From the NCBI GenBank assembly GCA_026993485.1, contig JALWSU010000444.1:1-36591 (forward strand): DNA of 36,591 bases. The letters are read 5' to 3'. Below, in pieces: positions 1 to 9,062 of the stretch. Within the stretch, counting starts at the first letter, position 1; every line of letters begins with the position of its first letter. The notes under the pieces are model-generated. The model worked only from the letters and a program-made list of their open reading frames with translations. It made no database searches and was not told where the DNA came from. This DNA comes from Thiotrichaceae bacterium. GTDB taxonomy: Bacteria; Pseudomonadota; Gammaproteobacteria; Beggiatoales; Beggiatoaceae. The translations under genes and the position numbers were made by a program.

Positions 1-196
1 GTTTAAGATTATGAGGAATCGGATTGCGAACTTCAGGCATACGTTTCAATAAGCCTTCGCTCCAAGTAGGGGCTAAAACATCAATACTCACATCTGGCTG
101 TTCACGTTTCAACACTTTAAACAAACTTTGCGCCATCACCATATCCCCAACCCATGAGGGGCCAACCACTAAGATGGCAGGTGGTTTTGAGTTCAT
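1..196 (-). CDS. waaF: ADP-heptose:LPS heptosyltransferase II, N-terminal part (cut by left edge)
   Basis: Translating the minus strand from the ATG at 196 gives a protein beginning MNSKPPAILVVGPSWVGDMV. This is the typical N-terminus of WaaF/RfaF, with the GPSWVGD loop and a following 'MAQSLFKVLK' helix. In the family, WaaF adds the second heptose to the inner core of lipopolysaccharide on the cytoplasmic face of the inner membrane. Only about 65 codons are inside the window; the gene continues to the left. It lies 4 bp behind the zinc-finger gene and is probably co-transcribed with it. The order ilvE, zinc-finger protein, waaF is, as I recall, common in beta- and gammaproteobacteria, which supports the call. 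Confidence 0.85.
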   Translation of the reverse strand, partial: MNSKPPAILVVGPSWVGDMVMAQSLFKVLKREQPDVSIDVLAPTWSEGLLKRMPEVRNPIPHNLK

Positions 197-200
197 ATTA

Positions 201-389
201 TTATCTTTGGGCTAAAATATAGTCAGTCCCACAATAAGGACATTTGATTTTACCATCTGGACTGTTATCAATGGGTAAAAATACCCGCGGATGTGAGTTC
301 CATAAACTCATATTTGGCATCGGACAATGTAAGGGTAAATCATTTTTAGTGACTTCATATTGTTTTTTAGCGTTTGGAGTTTGACTCAT
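201..389 (-). CDS. Small zinc-finger domain protein (zf-CHCC type)
   Basis: A 62-residue protein with a complete CHCC metal site: Cys22, His33, Cys50 and Cys53, the last two in a KCPYCGTDY knuckle. The central 'SHPRVFLPI' and 'GKIKCPYCG' blocks match the zf-CHCC family (related to the C-terminus of mitochondrial NDUFS6). The cellular role of the bacterial stand-alone version is not established. The ATG at 389 is the only sensible start. The gene sits 21 bp behind ilvE and 4 bp before waaF on the same strand, a recurrent order, so it is a real gene despite its size. Confidence 0.82.
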   Translation of the reverse strand: MSQTPNAKKQYEVTKNDLPLHCPMPNMSLWNSHPRVFLPIDNSPDGKIKCPYCGTDYILAQR

Positions 390-410
390 ATTATTATTCC
401 CATTCCCAGT

Positions 411-1331
411 TTAAATAAATGTCAACCAATCTTGATGTCCAGCATGACGACCTTGCACAACATCAAAATATAAGCTTTGCAAACGTTCGGTTATTGGACC
501 GCGCCTACCAGTACCAATAATGCGCCCATCGAGTTCACGAATTGGTGTAACTTCTGCCGCAGTGCCAGTAAAAAAAGCTTCATCTGCGATATAAACTTCA
601 TCCCGCGTGATACGTTTTTCATAAATTTTCAAGCCGATTTCCTCTGCAAGAGTGAAAATAGTAGCACGGGTAATACCTGCCAAAGCTGAAGTTAAATCTG
701 GAGTATAAAGAATACCATCACGGACAATAAAGATATTTTCACCACTGCCTTCAGCAACATAGCCCTCATTATCCAATAATAAGGCTTCGTCATAACCACA
801 ACTTAAGGCTTCTTGTAAAGCCAGCATAGAATTCATATAGTTACCATTTGCCTTAGCTTTGCACATGGTAATATTAACATGATGACGAGTATAAGAAGAT
901 GTATGAATGCGAATACCTTTTTCTAAGCCATCAGTACCAAGATAAGCACCCCATTCCCAAGCTGCAACCATGGCATGAACACGCAAATTATCAGCGCGTA
1001 ATCCCATACCTTCAGAGCCATAAAAACACATCGGACGAATATAGGCACTTTCTAAGCCATTTTCGCGTACAGCAGTACAAATTGCATCGTTGATGCTTGC
1101 TTTATCAAAAGGCATGGGCATTGCTAAAATCTGCGCTGAGTCGAACAAGCGGCGAGTATGATCTTCTAAACGAAAAATTGCAGTACCTTGCTCAGTTTTA
1201 TAAGCACGAATCCCCTCAAACACGCCCATACCATAATGTAAGGTATGCGTCAAAACATGTACTTTAGCCTCGCGCCAAGGTAGTTTTTCCCCATCTAACC
1301 AGATGATTCCATCACGATCATCCATTCCCAT
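411..1331 (-). CDS. ilvE: Branched-chain amino acid aminotransferase (class IV)
   Basis: This PLP-dependent aminotransferase makes the last step of Val, Leu and Ile synthesis, transferring the amino group of glutamate to branched 2-oxo acids in the cytoplasm. The sequence shows the hallmarks of fold-type IV: 'HTLHYGMGVFEGIRAY' near the N-terminus, the PLP lysine in 'CKAKANGNYMNS', 'EGSGENIF' and 'FTGTAAEVTPI'. The open frame extends to a TTG at 1349. I choose the ATG at 1331 because a GGAG lies about 8 bases before it and family members begin 'M.M.DRDG.IW'. That gives 306 residues, the normal length. The start overlaps the end of purN by 14 bp, so the two are translationally coupled. Confidence 0.95.
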   Translation of the reverse strand: MGMDDRDGIIWLDGEKLPWREAKVHVLTHTLHYGMGVFEGIRAYKTEQGTAIFRLEDHTRRLFDSAQILAMPMPFDKASINDAICTAVRENGLESAYIRPMCFYGSEGMGLRADNLRVHAMVAAWEWGAYLGTDGLEKGIRIHTSSYTRHHVNITMCKAKANGNYMNSMLALQEALSCGYDEALLLDNEGYVAEGSGENIFIVRDGILYTPDLTSALAGITRATIFTLAEEIGLKIYEKRITRDEVYIADEAFFTGTAAEVTPIRELDGRIIGTGRRGPITERLQSLYFDVVQGRHAGHQDWLTFI

Positions 1332-1956
1332 TATCTTTTCTCCTATCAATCAGTTTTCCATCTAATAGAGCCAGATTTTGTTTCAATTCTAAACGCCCTT
1401 CTGCAAACCAATGTATGGCTTGTGGATAAATACGATGCTCTTCTTTTAAAACTCGTGCGGCTAAACTATTTTCATCATCATTAGAATATACAGGTACACG
1501 CGCTTGAATAATAACTGGGCCAGCATCTAAATCCTCTGTAACAAAGTGTACACTAGCACCATGTTCTTTAACACCTGCTGCTATTGCGCGTTTATGCGTA
1601 TCTAAGCCTTTAAAAGCTGGTAATAAAGACGGATGAATATTAATTAAACACCCTTGATAATGAGCGACAAATGCTGGGCTTAAAATACGCATAAAACCAG
1701 CCAAGACGACTAATTTAGCTTGATAAAAATCTATGCGAGTTTTTAATGCACTCTCAAAGGCGGTACGACTCTCAAATTCAGTATGATCCAGCACTTCGGT
1801 AGCAATACCGGCTTGTTGTGCATAAGCTAAACCTGGAGCTTTTGGGCGGTTACTAATTACAGCGCGTATTTCAACCAAAGGATCAGCAGCATCAATAATA
1901 GCTTTTAAATTGCTACCACGTCCAGAAATCAGCACGACTAGTGGTAATTTATCCAT
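1318..1956 (-). CDS. purN: Phosphoribosylglycinamide formyltransferase (GAR transformylase 1)
   Basis: PurN formylates GAR with 10-formyl-tetrahydrofolate, the third step of de novo purine synthesis. The 212-residue protein starts with the nucleotide loop 'VVLISGRGSNLKAI'. It carries the catalytic Asn-His pair in 'INIHPSLLPAFKG' and the catalytic Asp in 'TEDLDAGPVIIQ'. Length and motif order are normal. The ATG at 1956 lies 23 bp behind purM, and the 3' end overlaps ilvE, so purM, purN and ilvE probably form one transcript. The pairing of purM and purN is the usual one. Confidence 0.95.
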   Translation of the reverse strand: MDKLPLVVLISGRGSNLKAIIDAADPLVEIRAVISNRPKAPGLAYAQQAGIATEVLDHTEFESRTAFESALKTRIDFYQAKLVVLAGFMRILSPAFVAHYQGCLINIHPSLLPAFKGLDTHKRAIAAGVKEHGASVHFVTEDLDAGPVIIQARVPVYSNDDENSLAARVLKEEHRIYPQAIHWFAEGRLELKQNLALLDGKLIDRRKDNGNG

Positions 1957-1979
1957 ATTATTTATTATTTGATTTGATT

Positions 1980-3017
1980 TTATTCGTGCAACTTAATTGT
2001 TTCGCTAGAATCAGCTTCAATATAACCAATCACCCAAGCGGATTCTCCCATTTCATTTAGTAAATTTACAGTCTCAACTTTTTTATCAGAGGCTACACAA
2101 ACTACCATACCAATCCCACAATTAAAAGTACGATACATTTCCCTATCATAGAGATTACCTTGCTGTTGTAACCAATCAAAAATCGGTGGACGTAACCAAC
2201 TATTAATATTGATATGAGCGCACAAACCAATAGGTAAAACACGCGGAACATTCTCTAATAAACCGCCACCAGTGATATGTGCCAAAGCATGAACTGGTAT
2301 TTTTGCTATTAATTGCAATAAAGCTTTGACATAAATGCGAGTGGGTTCTAATAAAACCTCGCCCAAACTACGCCCATCAAAATCTTGATTTAAAGAAACC
2401 TCAGAACGCTCAATAATTTTCCGAATCAAAGAATAACCATTAGAATGTGCCCCACTGGCAGCGATTCCAATTAAGGCATCACCAGCTTGCACTTTACTAC
2501 CATCAATAATAGCGTTTTTTTCAACCATGCCAACCGAAAAACCAGCCAAATCATAATCGCCTTGACTATACATACCAGGCATTTCCGCCGTTTCTCCACC
2601 GACTAGAGCAGCCCCAGCAAGTTCACAACCTTTTCCAATGCCCTCAATAACTTGCATAGCAATATCAACATCTAAATGCCCAGTTGCGTAATAATCCAAA
2701 AAAAACAGCGGCTCTGCGCCAGAAGTTACAATATCATTAACACACATAGCGACTAAATCAATGCCGATAGTGTCATACTTGCCGAAAGACTGTGCTAATT
2801 TTAATTTGGTACCAACACCATCAGTACCAGAAACTAGTACAGGGTTTTTATAACGATTAAGCGGCAACTCAAATAAAGCCCCAAAACCACCTAAACCGCT
2901 TAACATTTCTGGACGGCGGGTACGAGCGGCAATAGGTTTCAATCGCTCAACTAATAAATTACCGCTGTCTATATTGACACCGGCTTCACGGTAACTAAGG
3001 GGAGTTTTGTTTGTCAT
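1980..3017 (-). CDS. purM: Phosphoribosylformylglycinamidine cyclo-ligase (AIR synthetase)
   Basis: PurM closes the imidazole ring of FGAM with ATP to give AIR, directly after the PurN and PurL steps of purine synthesis. The 345-residue sequence is full length and typical. It has '[13 protein letters not shown]' at the N-terminus, '[13 protein letters not shown]' (ATP/phosphate loop), '[19 protein letters not shown]', '[12 protein letters not shown]', '[11 protein letters not shown]' and '[16 protein letters not shown]'. The ATG at 3017 is the start. It is the first gene of the purM-purN-ilvE group. Its upstream region is filled by a palindromic repeat composite and an inverted-repeat remnant that separate it from pilQ. 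Confidence 0.96.
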   Translation of the reverse strand: MTNKTPLSYREAGVNIDSGNLLVERLKPIAARTRRPEMLSGLGGFGALFELPLNRYKNPVLVSGTDGVGTKLKLAQSFGKYDTIGIDLVAMCVNDIVTSGAEPLFFLDYYATGHLDVDIAMQVIEGIGKGCELAGAALVGGETAEMPGMYSQGDYDLAGFSVGMVEKNAIIDGSKVQAGDALIGIAASGAHSNGYSLIRKIIERSEVSLNQDFDGRSLGEVLLEPTRIYVKALLQLIAKIPVHALAHITGGGLLENVPRVLPIGLCAHININSWLRPPIFDWLQQQGNLYDREMYRTFNCGIGMVVCVASDKKVETVNLLNEMGESAWVIGYIEADSSETIKLHE

Positions 3018-3088
3018 TAGAATTAGAATAAGTATTCAAGCAGGGAAAAAGGGGGAGGGATTCTTTACGATCATACCTGTCAGGTTTA

Positions 3089-3205
3089 CTCGTTCCCAAG
3101 CTCCAGCTCACTCCTTTATACTATACATAAGGGCAACCAATTGCCCCTACAGTAAATCATTGTTTGTAGGGGCAATCCATTGTGGTTGCCCATTTGGGAA
3201 CGAGT
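3089..3205. repeat. Palindromic repeat composite, copy 1 (between purM and pilQ)
   Basis: An outer inverted repeat (ACTCGTTCCCAA at 3089-3100, mirrored at 3194-3205) encloses an inner palindrome at 3131-3191. The inner palindrome runs from GGGCAACC to GGTTGCCC and contains the pair TTGCCCCTAC / GTAGGGGCAA. Closely similar units lie at 5541-5602 and, in triplicate, at 32073-32277. It has no coding capacity. It could fold into a strong hairpin and may end or attenuate transcription running from pilQ towards purM; that role is inference. Confidence 0.8.
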
Positions 3206-3207
3206 CA

Positions 3208-3311
3208 ACTATTAAAATTTATAACTTACTTGGAGTCCAAAGCTAAAGCTTCTTCGCTTCTCTTCGCTCCAAGGAGAAAATAAAATAATTCGTTTGTCAA
3301 CGTAAGTCCTA
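3208..3311. repeat. Truncated MITE-like element (right end only)
   Basis: The right end (TTTGTCAACGTAAGTCCTA, to 3311) matches the terminal repeat of the elements at 14232, 8869 and 27475. The interior ('ttataacttacttggagtcc', 'gctaaagcttcttcgc', 'ctccaaggaga') matches the 27475 copy almost word for word. The left terminal repeat is absent; the palindromic composite sits where it should be, so the copy is a remnant. It ends 3 bp before the stop codon of pilQ. Confidence 0.75.
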
Positions 3312-3314
3312 TTA

Positions 3315-5453
3315 TCAATCAGTTTCTTTGAGAATTTTTGGAGTAACAAAAATCAATAATTCTGACTTATCATCTCTGTTAGATTTGCTTCTAAATAGAA
3401 CACCAATTAAAGGTAAATCAGCAAAAAATGGGACTCTACTTGTAGACTTACTACGAGTACGTTCATAAACACCGCCCAAGACAACTGTTTCACCATTATT
3501 AACCAGTACATTTGTTTGCAGTTCGCGTTTATCAATACTGGTTTGGCCATTGAATTCCGCACCAGGCGCATCTTTTTTCACTGCTAATTTTAAACTAATA
3601 CGATCATCTGGGGTAATTTGTGGCGTTACTTTAAGTTCAACTGTAGCATCTTTCCATTCTACTGTACCAGCGGTTCCAACCCCTCCAGAAGCCAGATAGG
3701 CAATTTGTGTACCTTGCATAATAGAGGCTTCTTGTTGATTACCTGTGATTAGACGTGGACTTGAAACAATTTCCCCACTGCCTTCGTTTTGCATAGCTGA
3801 CAATTCTAATTGTAATAAATAACTGCCAATTTTACCTATTGCTAATCCAAGTGCGCCATTGGCACCAGAAGCAGGTAAGCTGACAATATAATTTTCAATA
3901 CCAGAATTGCCTGGAAACGCAGTTCCTGTACTGAAATCGGTATCTCCAGGAAGTTTTCCACCTAACCTGCCATCAAGGTCGTTCCTGCCCCTAAAACTCC
4001 CACTAGTTCCAAATTTTACCCCCAATGCTTTAGTAAAATTACTAGTAGCAATCACGATTCTGGATTCAATTAAGACTTGGCGTATAGGGGTATCCAATGA
4101 AGCAATTAATTTTCGGATTTCGGTAATTTTAGAAGCCGTATCTTGAATAATTAAGGTGTTAGTCCTTTCATCAGTAGACACAGCCCCTCGAGCAGACAAA
4201 AAAGAATGTTCCTGATTGCTACCTCCGCCTTGAGATTTTAATAAAGAGGCAATATCAGCAGCTTTGGCATAATTAATCACAATAAATTCTGTATGCAGTG
4301 GTTCAATTTCTTTGAGTTTTTTTTGCGCCTCAAATTGGCGTTGTTTACGCGCTTCAATATTCTTTTTGAGGTCAATCATAACCACATTGCCAATTTTTCG
4401 CTTTCCTAAATCTCTAGCTTCAAGAATAATATCAAGAGCTTGATCCCAAGGAACGTTTTTAAGTCGTAAACTTATCGAACCTTTAACTTCGGCACCAACA
4501 ATCATATTCTTATTGACCCCAGGTAAATCAAACAATAATTTTAAAACTGCACGCACATCAATATCTTGAAAATTAAAAGAAACCAATTGGCCTTCATACT
4601 GTCTTTCCTCAATCTTCAATGATTCTGGTTTAACTTTAGGTTTTTCTTTAACTTCCAGAAAATAAATATTTTCGGTTTGAAACGCATGAAACTCATAATT
4701 ACCTTTTACAGTAACATTCATACGAACATTATCACCTTCAGGAAAAGTATCTATAAAACTAATGGGGGTGCCAAAATCTAAGACATTTAAACGTCGATCT
4801 AATCGGCTAGGTAAATGTGTTTTGGGAAATTCTAATACAATATCAGAACTTTCTCGATGCATATCAGCTATGATAGTAGAACTAGATAGGGTAATAGCAA
4901 TACGCCCAGCTCCAGTTTCGGTACGTTGAAAGTCTATATCTTGTATAGTAATCTTTCCTGATGTGGAACTACTTGATGAGCTTGAACGAGTCACATAGCT
5001 GACACTAGTTTGTTTAGATGCTCTATTTTCTATAGATACTAATACCTTTTTGCCAACAACTTTAATTTTAAATGGCACCATACGAATTAAATTGAGAACC
5101 ACGCGGGTACGATCCCGAGCTTCTACTGCTCTCGCTCCTTGTACCACGCCAATACCGATAGGCTTATATTTTTTCCTTAATCCAAGTTTGGTTTTAGGAA
5201 AATCTAAAACTATGCGGGCAGGATTATCCGTGAAAAATTTTAGAGGTTTTTTAGCTGAACGGGCAAAAATCAATTGAACTTGTACCCGATTGCCCACCAT
5301 AGCAGAAAAACTAATTTTTTTAAGACGATTATTTGAGGCATCAGCATAGTGAGTAAATAGTAAGCTGTAAGTTATACAGAAGAAAATGAACGCTTTTTTT
5401 AAGTTTAGAAAGAAGAAATTTGCTCTGCGCCAACAGAACAGGATATTATTCAT
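3315..5453 (-). CDS. pilQ: Type IV pilus secretin PilQ
   Basis: PilQ forms the outer-membrane ring through which type IV pili are extruded. The 712-residue protein has an N-terminal export signal followed by a first AMIN domain (about 45-135). A Ser-rich linker ('SSSSSSSTSG', about 155) leads to a second AMIN domain (about 170-270). Next come an STN-like segment ('NFQDIDVRAVLKLLFDLPGVN'), the N1 domain ('FIVINYAKAADIASLL'), and the secretin core with 'VSSPRLITGNQQEASI' and 'VPFFADLPLIGVLF'. AMIN domains bind peptidoglycan. The ATG at 5453 is used, and the long basic N-terminus before the signal helix is somewhat unusual. It is the last gene of pilMNOPQ and is separated from pilP by 199 bp holding a palindrome. 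Confidence 0.96.
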   Translation of the reverse strand: MNNILFCWRRANFFFLNLKKAFIFFCITYSLLFTHYADASNNRLKKISFSAMVGNRVQVQLIFARSAKKPLKFFTDNPARIVLDFPKTKLGLRKKYKPIGIGVVQGARAVEARDRTRVVLNLIRMVPFKIKVVGKKVLVSIENRASKQTSVSYVTRSSSSSSSTSGKITIQDIDFQRTETGAGRIAITLSSSTIIADMHRESSDIVLEFPKTHLPSRLDRRLNVLDFGTPISFIDTFPEGDNVRMNVTVKGNYEFHAFQTENIYFLEVKEKPKVKPESLKIEERQYEGQLVSFNFQDIDVRAVLKLLFDLPGVNKNMIVGAEVKGSISLRLKNVPWDQALDIILEARDLGKRKIGNVVMIDLKKNIEARKQRQFEAQKKLKEIEPLHTEFIVINYAKAADIASLLKSQGGGSNQEHSFLSARGAVSTDERTNTLIIQDTASKITEIRKLIASLDTPIRQVLIESRIVIATSNFTKALGVKFGTSGSFRGRNDLDGRLGGKLPGDTDFSTGTAFPGNSGIENYIVSLPASGANGALGLAIGKIGSYLLQLELSAMQNEGSGEIVSSPRLITGNQQEASIMQGTQIAYLASGGVGTAGTVEWKDATVELKVTPQITPDDRISLKLAVKKDAPGAEFNGQTSIDKRELQTNVLVNNGETVVLGGVYERTRSKSTSRVPFFADLPLIGVLFRSKSNRDDKSELLIFVTPKILKETD

Positions 5454-5540
5454 AACTTTAGTCCTTGATTATATTAATAATTAACTAATTCATCAAACAA
5501 ATTGAAAAAGATTTATTCAAATTGGCACTGATAAGAAAAT

Positions 5541-5602
5541 GGGCAACCACAAGGGATTGCCCCTACATGATGGATGGTAGGAGCAATCCCTTGTGGTTGC
5601 CC
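5541..5602. repeat. Palindromic repeat, copy 2 (between pilP and pilQ)
   Basis: Two 26-base arms (5541-5566 and 5577-5602) pair at 25 of 26 positions around a 10-base loop. The arms run from GGGCAACCACAAGGG to CCCTTGTGGTTGCCC. This is the same inner unit as at 3131 and 32110 but without the outer GTTCCC repeat. In the pil transcript it would form a very stable hairpin between pilP and pilQ and could adjust pilQ level or protect RNA ends; this is inference. Confidence 0.85.
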
Positions 5603-5652
5603 AGTCTTTAAAATAAATGCCAGATAATGTGTTTCATTACCACCCAATTTTT

Positions 5653-6237
5653 TTAGCTTTTTGGAAGCGTCTTTGAAGACTTAATTTTGACAATTACTTG
5701 TTTCCAACAACCTTTGCCATCAGGATGCAGTTCTAAAATTTCCATTTCATCCTCATTAAGATTAATAATTTGTCCATAATTGTCACCAATGTAATCATTT
5801 TGTTTTACCTTATAAATTGTACCATCAGTTTTTGAAACCACCAATGCCCACTTTCTCCCATCCATTTTTAATAAACCAACCATTTTTAAGGCATCAAGGG
5901 GCAGTTCCTCTAAACCAACTCGTATCCGATTCTGATTCGGACTATTTGGACAGCCCTGCTCGGGCGATTGTCCAGAATCATCAAGATCAATACTTCTTGG
6001 TTTTTTGGCATCAACAAAGGGTATAAATGGATCACGCCCACTTGGTTCATAAAAATAAGGGGGAATATGTCTATATTCAGGCATAGGATCCACATGTGGA
6101 TTTTTTATCGCTTTTATTTCCCTCACCGTTTTTTCCAAATCAGCCATACCAGGATCGCTACAGGCTGAAAGTAATATGGCCAGAATCAAAACTACGTTAC
6201 GATAGCAATTTTGATACTGAAAAATCATTTGTGTCAT
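5653..6237 (-). CDS. pilP: Type IV pilus inner-membrane lipoprotein PilP
   Basis: PilP is a lipoprotein that links the PilM/N/O inner-membrane complex to the PilQ secretin. The 194-residue protein has a lipobox 'ILLSAC' about residue 25, a flexible Pro-rich linker ('NPHVDPMPEYRHIPPYFYEPSGRDPFIPF'), and the C-terminal beta domain beginning 'RIRVGLEELPLDALKMVGLL'. That domain continues through 'GRKWALVVSKTDGTIYKVKQNDYIGDNYGQI'. All of this is standard for the family. The ATG at 6237 has AAGGAT about 7 bases upstream. It follows pilO by 21 bp. Confidence 0.95.
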   Translation of the reverse strand: MTQMIFQYQNCYRNVVLILAILLSACSDPGMADLEKTVREIKAIKNPHVDPMPEYRHIPPYFYEPSGRDPFIPFVDAKKPRSIDLDDSGQSPEQGCPNSPNQNRIRVGLEELPLDALKMVGLLKMDGRKWALVVSKTDGTIYKVKQNDYIGDNYGQIINLNEDEMEILELHPDGKGCWKQVIVKIKSSKTLPKS

Positions 6238-6258
6238 AAATTTATCCTTTATATTCTT

Positions 6259-6894
6259 TTATCTTCTTCTTCTTTTAGCTTTTTTAGCTTTTTTATCCAA
6301 ATAACGGTAAATTTGTATTGTCATATTTAGGGTTAAAGGATTTTCCCCCGGATTCTTCTTCGAACCAGAATAAGTAATCGAAACATCATGCTGAGTAACA
6401 ATACGATTCATAGCAGCAATACCACTGACAAATTTTCCGAAAGCGTGATAATTACCTTTAGCACGTAAGGTGATTGGTAATTTCACATAAATTCCCTTTT
6501 CTGAACGTTCTTTACCATATTGTGGTTGAAATAACTCTTGCTTTAAACCACTAGCAAGCACGGTTTGAGAAATATCTCTAATTAATTGATCTACTTGATC
6601 ATTATTTGGTAACTTTTTAAAAAGTTCATCAAGGAGAAACTCAATTTCGGCTAATTGTTCTTTCAGTTTAGGTAATGTCGCTGCTTGTAATTGCTTTTTC
6701 TTAAATTCCTCAATTAATTTGCCTTCTTGTTGTTTAACTTGATTGAATTCTTCAATTTGGACTTGAGTATCAAACCAATAACCGAGAAATAATGCAACTA
6801 TACATAAAACAATGACAATCATTGTTTTAACCGGAATAGGCCAATTACCCCAATTTTGGGGATCTAAATGTTGGATTTCTTCAATAAAATTCAT
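6259..6894 (-). CDS. pilO: Type IV pilus assembly protein PilO
   Basis: PilO is a bitopic inner-membrane protein that dimerises with PilN and aligns the pilus machine. The 211 residues show one transmembrane helix (about 25-42, 'MIVIVLCIVALFLGYWF'). A periplasmic coiled coil ('EEFNQVKQQEGKLIEEFKKKQLQAA') follows, then the ferredoxin-like domain with 'LFQPQYGKERSEKGIYVKLPI' and 'GNYHAFGKFVSGIAAMNRIV'. The C-terminus is very basic (KKAKKAKRRRR). Its ATG overlaps the pilN stop by 4 bp (ATGA), indicating coupling. Confidence 0.95.
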   Translation of the reverse strand: MNFIEEIQHLDPQNWGNWPIPVKTMIVIVLCIVALFLGYWFDTQVQIEEFNQVKQQEGKLIEEFKKKQLQAATLPKLKEQLAEIEFLLDELFKKLPNNDQVDQLIRDISQTVLASGLKQELFQPQYGKERSEKGIYVKLPITLRAKGNYHAFGKFVSGIAAMNRIVTQHDVSITYSGSKKNPGENPLTLNMTIQIYRYLDKKAKKAKRRRR

Positions 6895-7472
6895 TTGGAC
6901 TTATCCTTTTTAGGTGTGGTTAAAGTAATTTCCAACCTAAAAGAACTCTCGCTACGTTTTCTATGATTTGATTGAGTTTTGGTACTAGTTTGAATTAAAT
7001 AAATTTTGGGATTCGTAAACCATGGAGATTTATCAAGATTGCTCATTAGCGATGAAACACGCGCATCAGATTGGGCTACACCTTCAAGTGTAATTTTATT
7101 TTTCTTTTGTGTCATTCGCTTAAGGTAGACACCATCGGGGATATGTTTTACCAGTTCATCAAGCAAATGTACTACATGAGAACGACTTTCTTCAAGTTCT
7201 TGAATCACGTTCATACGCTCAACCAAGCGTCTTTTTTTATCCTGTAATTTTTCAATCTTCTTGATTTTTGCCTCAGCCTTTTTAATTTCGGATTTCAAAT
7301 AATCATTACGGCTTTGCTGATAAGCGATTTTATCAGCCATGTAGAGATGCACTGAAAATACAATTGCTCCAACAAAGGCGAGTGCTAGCCCAGTAATGAT
7401 AACAAAACGAATTTCACGTTCTTTTCTTTGCGTATCGCGCCAAGGTAATAGATTAATACGAGTCTTTTGCAT
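6891..7472 (-). CDS. pilN: Type IV pilus assembly protein PilN
   Basis: PilN starts with the conserved cytoplasmic motif 'INLLPWRDTQRKEREI', the stretch that in the family binds the groove of PilM. A transmembrane helix follows (about 25-47), then a Lys/Glu-rich coiled coil (about 60-90) and the small periplasmic domain 'LDELVKHIPDGVYLKRM'. Its length of 193 is normal. It lies 22 bp behind pilM and overlaps pilO by 4 bp. The ribosome binding site before the ATG at 7472 is weak, consistent with coupled translation. Confidence 0.95.
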   Translation of the reverse strand: MQKTRINLLPWRDTQRKEREIRFVIITGLALAFVGAIVFSVHLYMADKIAYQQSRNDYLKSEIKKAEAKIKKIEKLQDKKRRLVERMNVIQELEESRSHVVHLLDELVKHIPDGVYLKRMTQKKNKITLEGVAQSDARVSSLMSNLDKSPWFTNPKIYLIQTSTKTQSNHRKRSESSFRLEITLTTPKKDKSK

Positions 7473-7494
7473 GGTGATAATTTATTATCCATCT

Positions 7495-8580
7495 TCAGTA
7501 TTCATCAAAAGTGCGGAGAGCTAAACCACAAGCAATCATTAATGCGGGCGCATCTCTCATTAAAGCTTTTTCGCTTACTCGTGGAGCAAGTTGCATTGAA
7601 GAAAAAGGATTAACAATAGTTATATGCCCACTTAATTTAGTGTTAAGATTTTCAATCAGTCCAGGTATAGGAGCACATCCCCCAGCTATAAAAATATGTG
7701 CCAGTTTGCCATAGCTTGAATGAGCGTTATAATTTTTGATCATTAGGCTGATTTGATCAACTATATCTTCTTTAAAGGGATCAAGAATTTCAGTTTCGTA
7801 GTCAGAAAGAGGGGTTTCGTCAGATACTAAACCGCCGTTACGTATCGCCCTATCTGCTTCTTCGTAGCTTAAGTCATACTGGGAAACAACTCTTTCTATC
7901 AGTTGTTTACTGCCAAAAAGTTGCTCATTTGTGTACACAATTTTTTGATCACCCAACACAATTATTGTTGTTGTAGTTGCCCCTATTTCAACTAAGGCAA
8001 TGGTATCTGTTTCATCAATATCTGGATCATTTTCGACTACCATCTTGAAAGCATTTTCCAAGGCATATTTTTCTATGTCAACAATTTTTGCTTTTAAACC
8101 ACCCAGCTCAATAACATTAGTACGAACTTCTAGCGTTTCACTCCGACAAACAGCCAATAAATAATCAACACGATCAGGCTCTTTTTCATTAGGACCAATC
8201 ATTTGGAAATCGAATTCAATATCCTCAATGTCTTGACCAATATATGACGCTGGATCGGCTTCAATTTGTTCTTGAATCTCATTATCAGATAAGCCACTAT
8301 TCATAGTAATTGTTTTAGTGATCACATTACGCCCTGCTACAGCAACAGCCGCATATTGGGAACGGGGCTTAGCTCGCTTTACAACACTATTAATAGCTGG
8401 TGCTACAGCCTCTAGTTGACTAATATCCTTGTCTTCTACGGAGTTTTCAGGTAATGGTTCCATCGCATAACTTTCAACTTGGAACTTATCACCCACTTGG
8501 CTGAGTTCAAGCAACTTTACCGCAGTTGTTCCAATATCTATGCCAACTACGGGATCTGGCTTTAAACGGAATATGCTCAT
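7495..8580 (-). CDS. pilM: Type IV pilus assembly protein PilM (actin-like ATPase)
   Basis: PilM is the cytoplasmic actin/FtsA-like protein of the pilus alignment complex. The sequence has the phosphate-1 loop 'VVGIDIGTTAVKLLEL' at about residues 12-27, 'TIALVEIGATTTTIIVL' (phosphate-2) and 'KLAHIFIAGGCAPIPGLIENL' (adenosine loop). Its length of 361 is typical. It is the first gene of pilMNOPQ. The ATG at 8580 lies beside a run of eight T on the plus strand, and the 482 bp upstream separate it from the divergent mrcA. Confidence 0.97.
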   Translation of the reverse strand: MSIFRLKPDPVVGIDIGTTAVKLLELSQVGDKFQVESYAMEPLPENSVEDKDISQLEAVAPAINSVVKRAKPRSQYAAVAVAGRNVITKTITMNSGLSDNEIQEQIEADPASYIGQDIEDIEFDFQMIGPNEKEPDRVDYLLAVCRSETLEVRTNVIELGGLKAKIVDIEKYALENAFKMVVENDPDIDETDTIALVEIGATTTTIIVLGDQKIVYTNEQLFGSKQLIERVVSQYDLSYEEADRAIRNGGLVSDETPLSDYETEILDPFKEDIVDQISLMIKNYNAHSSYGKLAHIFIAGGCAPIPGLIENLNTKLSGHITIVNPFSSMQLAPRVSEKALMRDAPALMIACGLALRTFDEY

Positions 8581-8646
8581 TTTTTTTTATAGACTTTAAT
8601 TTATCAAATTAATATATGACTCTTAGTTTGCTATTATGTCATAATG

Positions 8647-8674
8647 ATAATCAGAGTCATCGTTTGATTTTCAA
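8647..8674 (-). promoter_or_regulatory. Possible sigma-70 promoter for the pilMNOPQ operon
   Basis: Reading leftwards, TTGAAA (8674-8669) and GATTAT (8652-8647) are 16 bases apart, about 70 bases before the pilM start. The -35 matches 5 of 6 consensus bases and the -10 matches 4 of 6. The region is very AT-rich, so chance matches are common. No clear sigma-54 element was seen. Between 8675 and 8868 I see nothing else that I can name. Confidence 0.28.
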
Positions 8675-8868
8675 TCAATAGGTAAGATAGGATAATGCCA
8701 AATTATAATTGTTAATTAGACACCATTTATGGCTTGAATTCAAGAGCAATATAAAATTCTAATTGATTTTCTTGAGATTTTAGTTATATGTAAATGTATA
8801 ATTGACTATTTTTTTGGTAGCATTACAAGCTATTCCAATTATTAATCTACAAAGTACAATATAGCATT

Positions 8869-9016
8869 TAGGACTTACGCATTGACAAACGAATTTTTTT
8901 TATTTTCTCTTTGGAATCCAAAGCTTTAGCTTTGGATTCCAAGTAAGTTATAAATTTTAACAGTTTGTTTTTATTAAAAAAACGAACAAACTTATGCTGT
9001 CAGTGCGTAAATTCTA
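8869..9016. repeat. MITE-like element, copy before mrcA
   Basis: 148 bp. The left end TAGGACTTACGCATTGACAA (8869-8888) is identical to the terminal repeat of the 14232 element. The right end (GTCAGTGCGTAAATTCTA, to 9016) is a degraded mirror of it. The interior holds a palindrome 'ggaatccaaagctttagctt' and the AT-rich 'taagttataaattttaac' seen in the other copies. It has no coding capacity. It ends 46 bp before the mrcA start, so the mrcA promoter must lie in or just beside it. Confidence 0.85.
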
Positions 9017-9062
9017 GTATTGTACTACATTTGATAATTTTTCTAGGTGCTATACCACTTTT

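Noticed and set aside
477-1093. Open frames of 60-70 codons on the plus strand inside ilvE
   Set aside because: They lie fully opposite a strongly conserved gene, have no family-like sequence and no ribosome site.
3007-3246. Plus-strand frame of 79 codons between purM and pilQ
   Set aside because: It runs through the palindromic repeat and MITE remnant; its translation only reflects the repeats.
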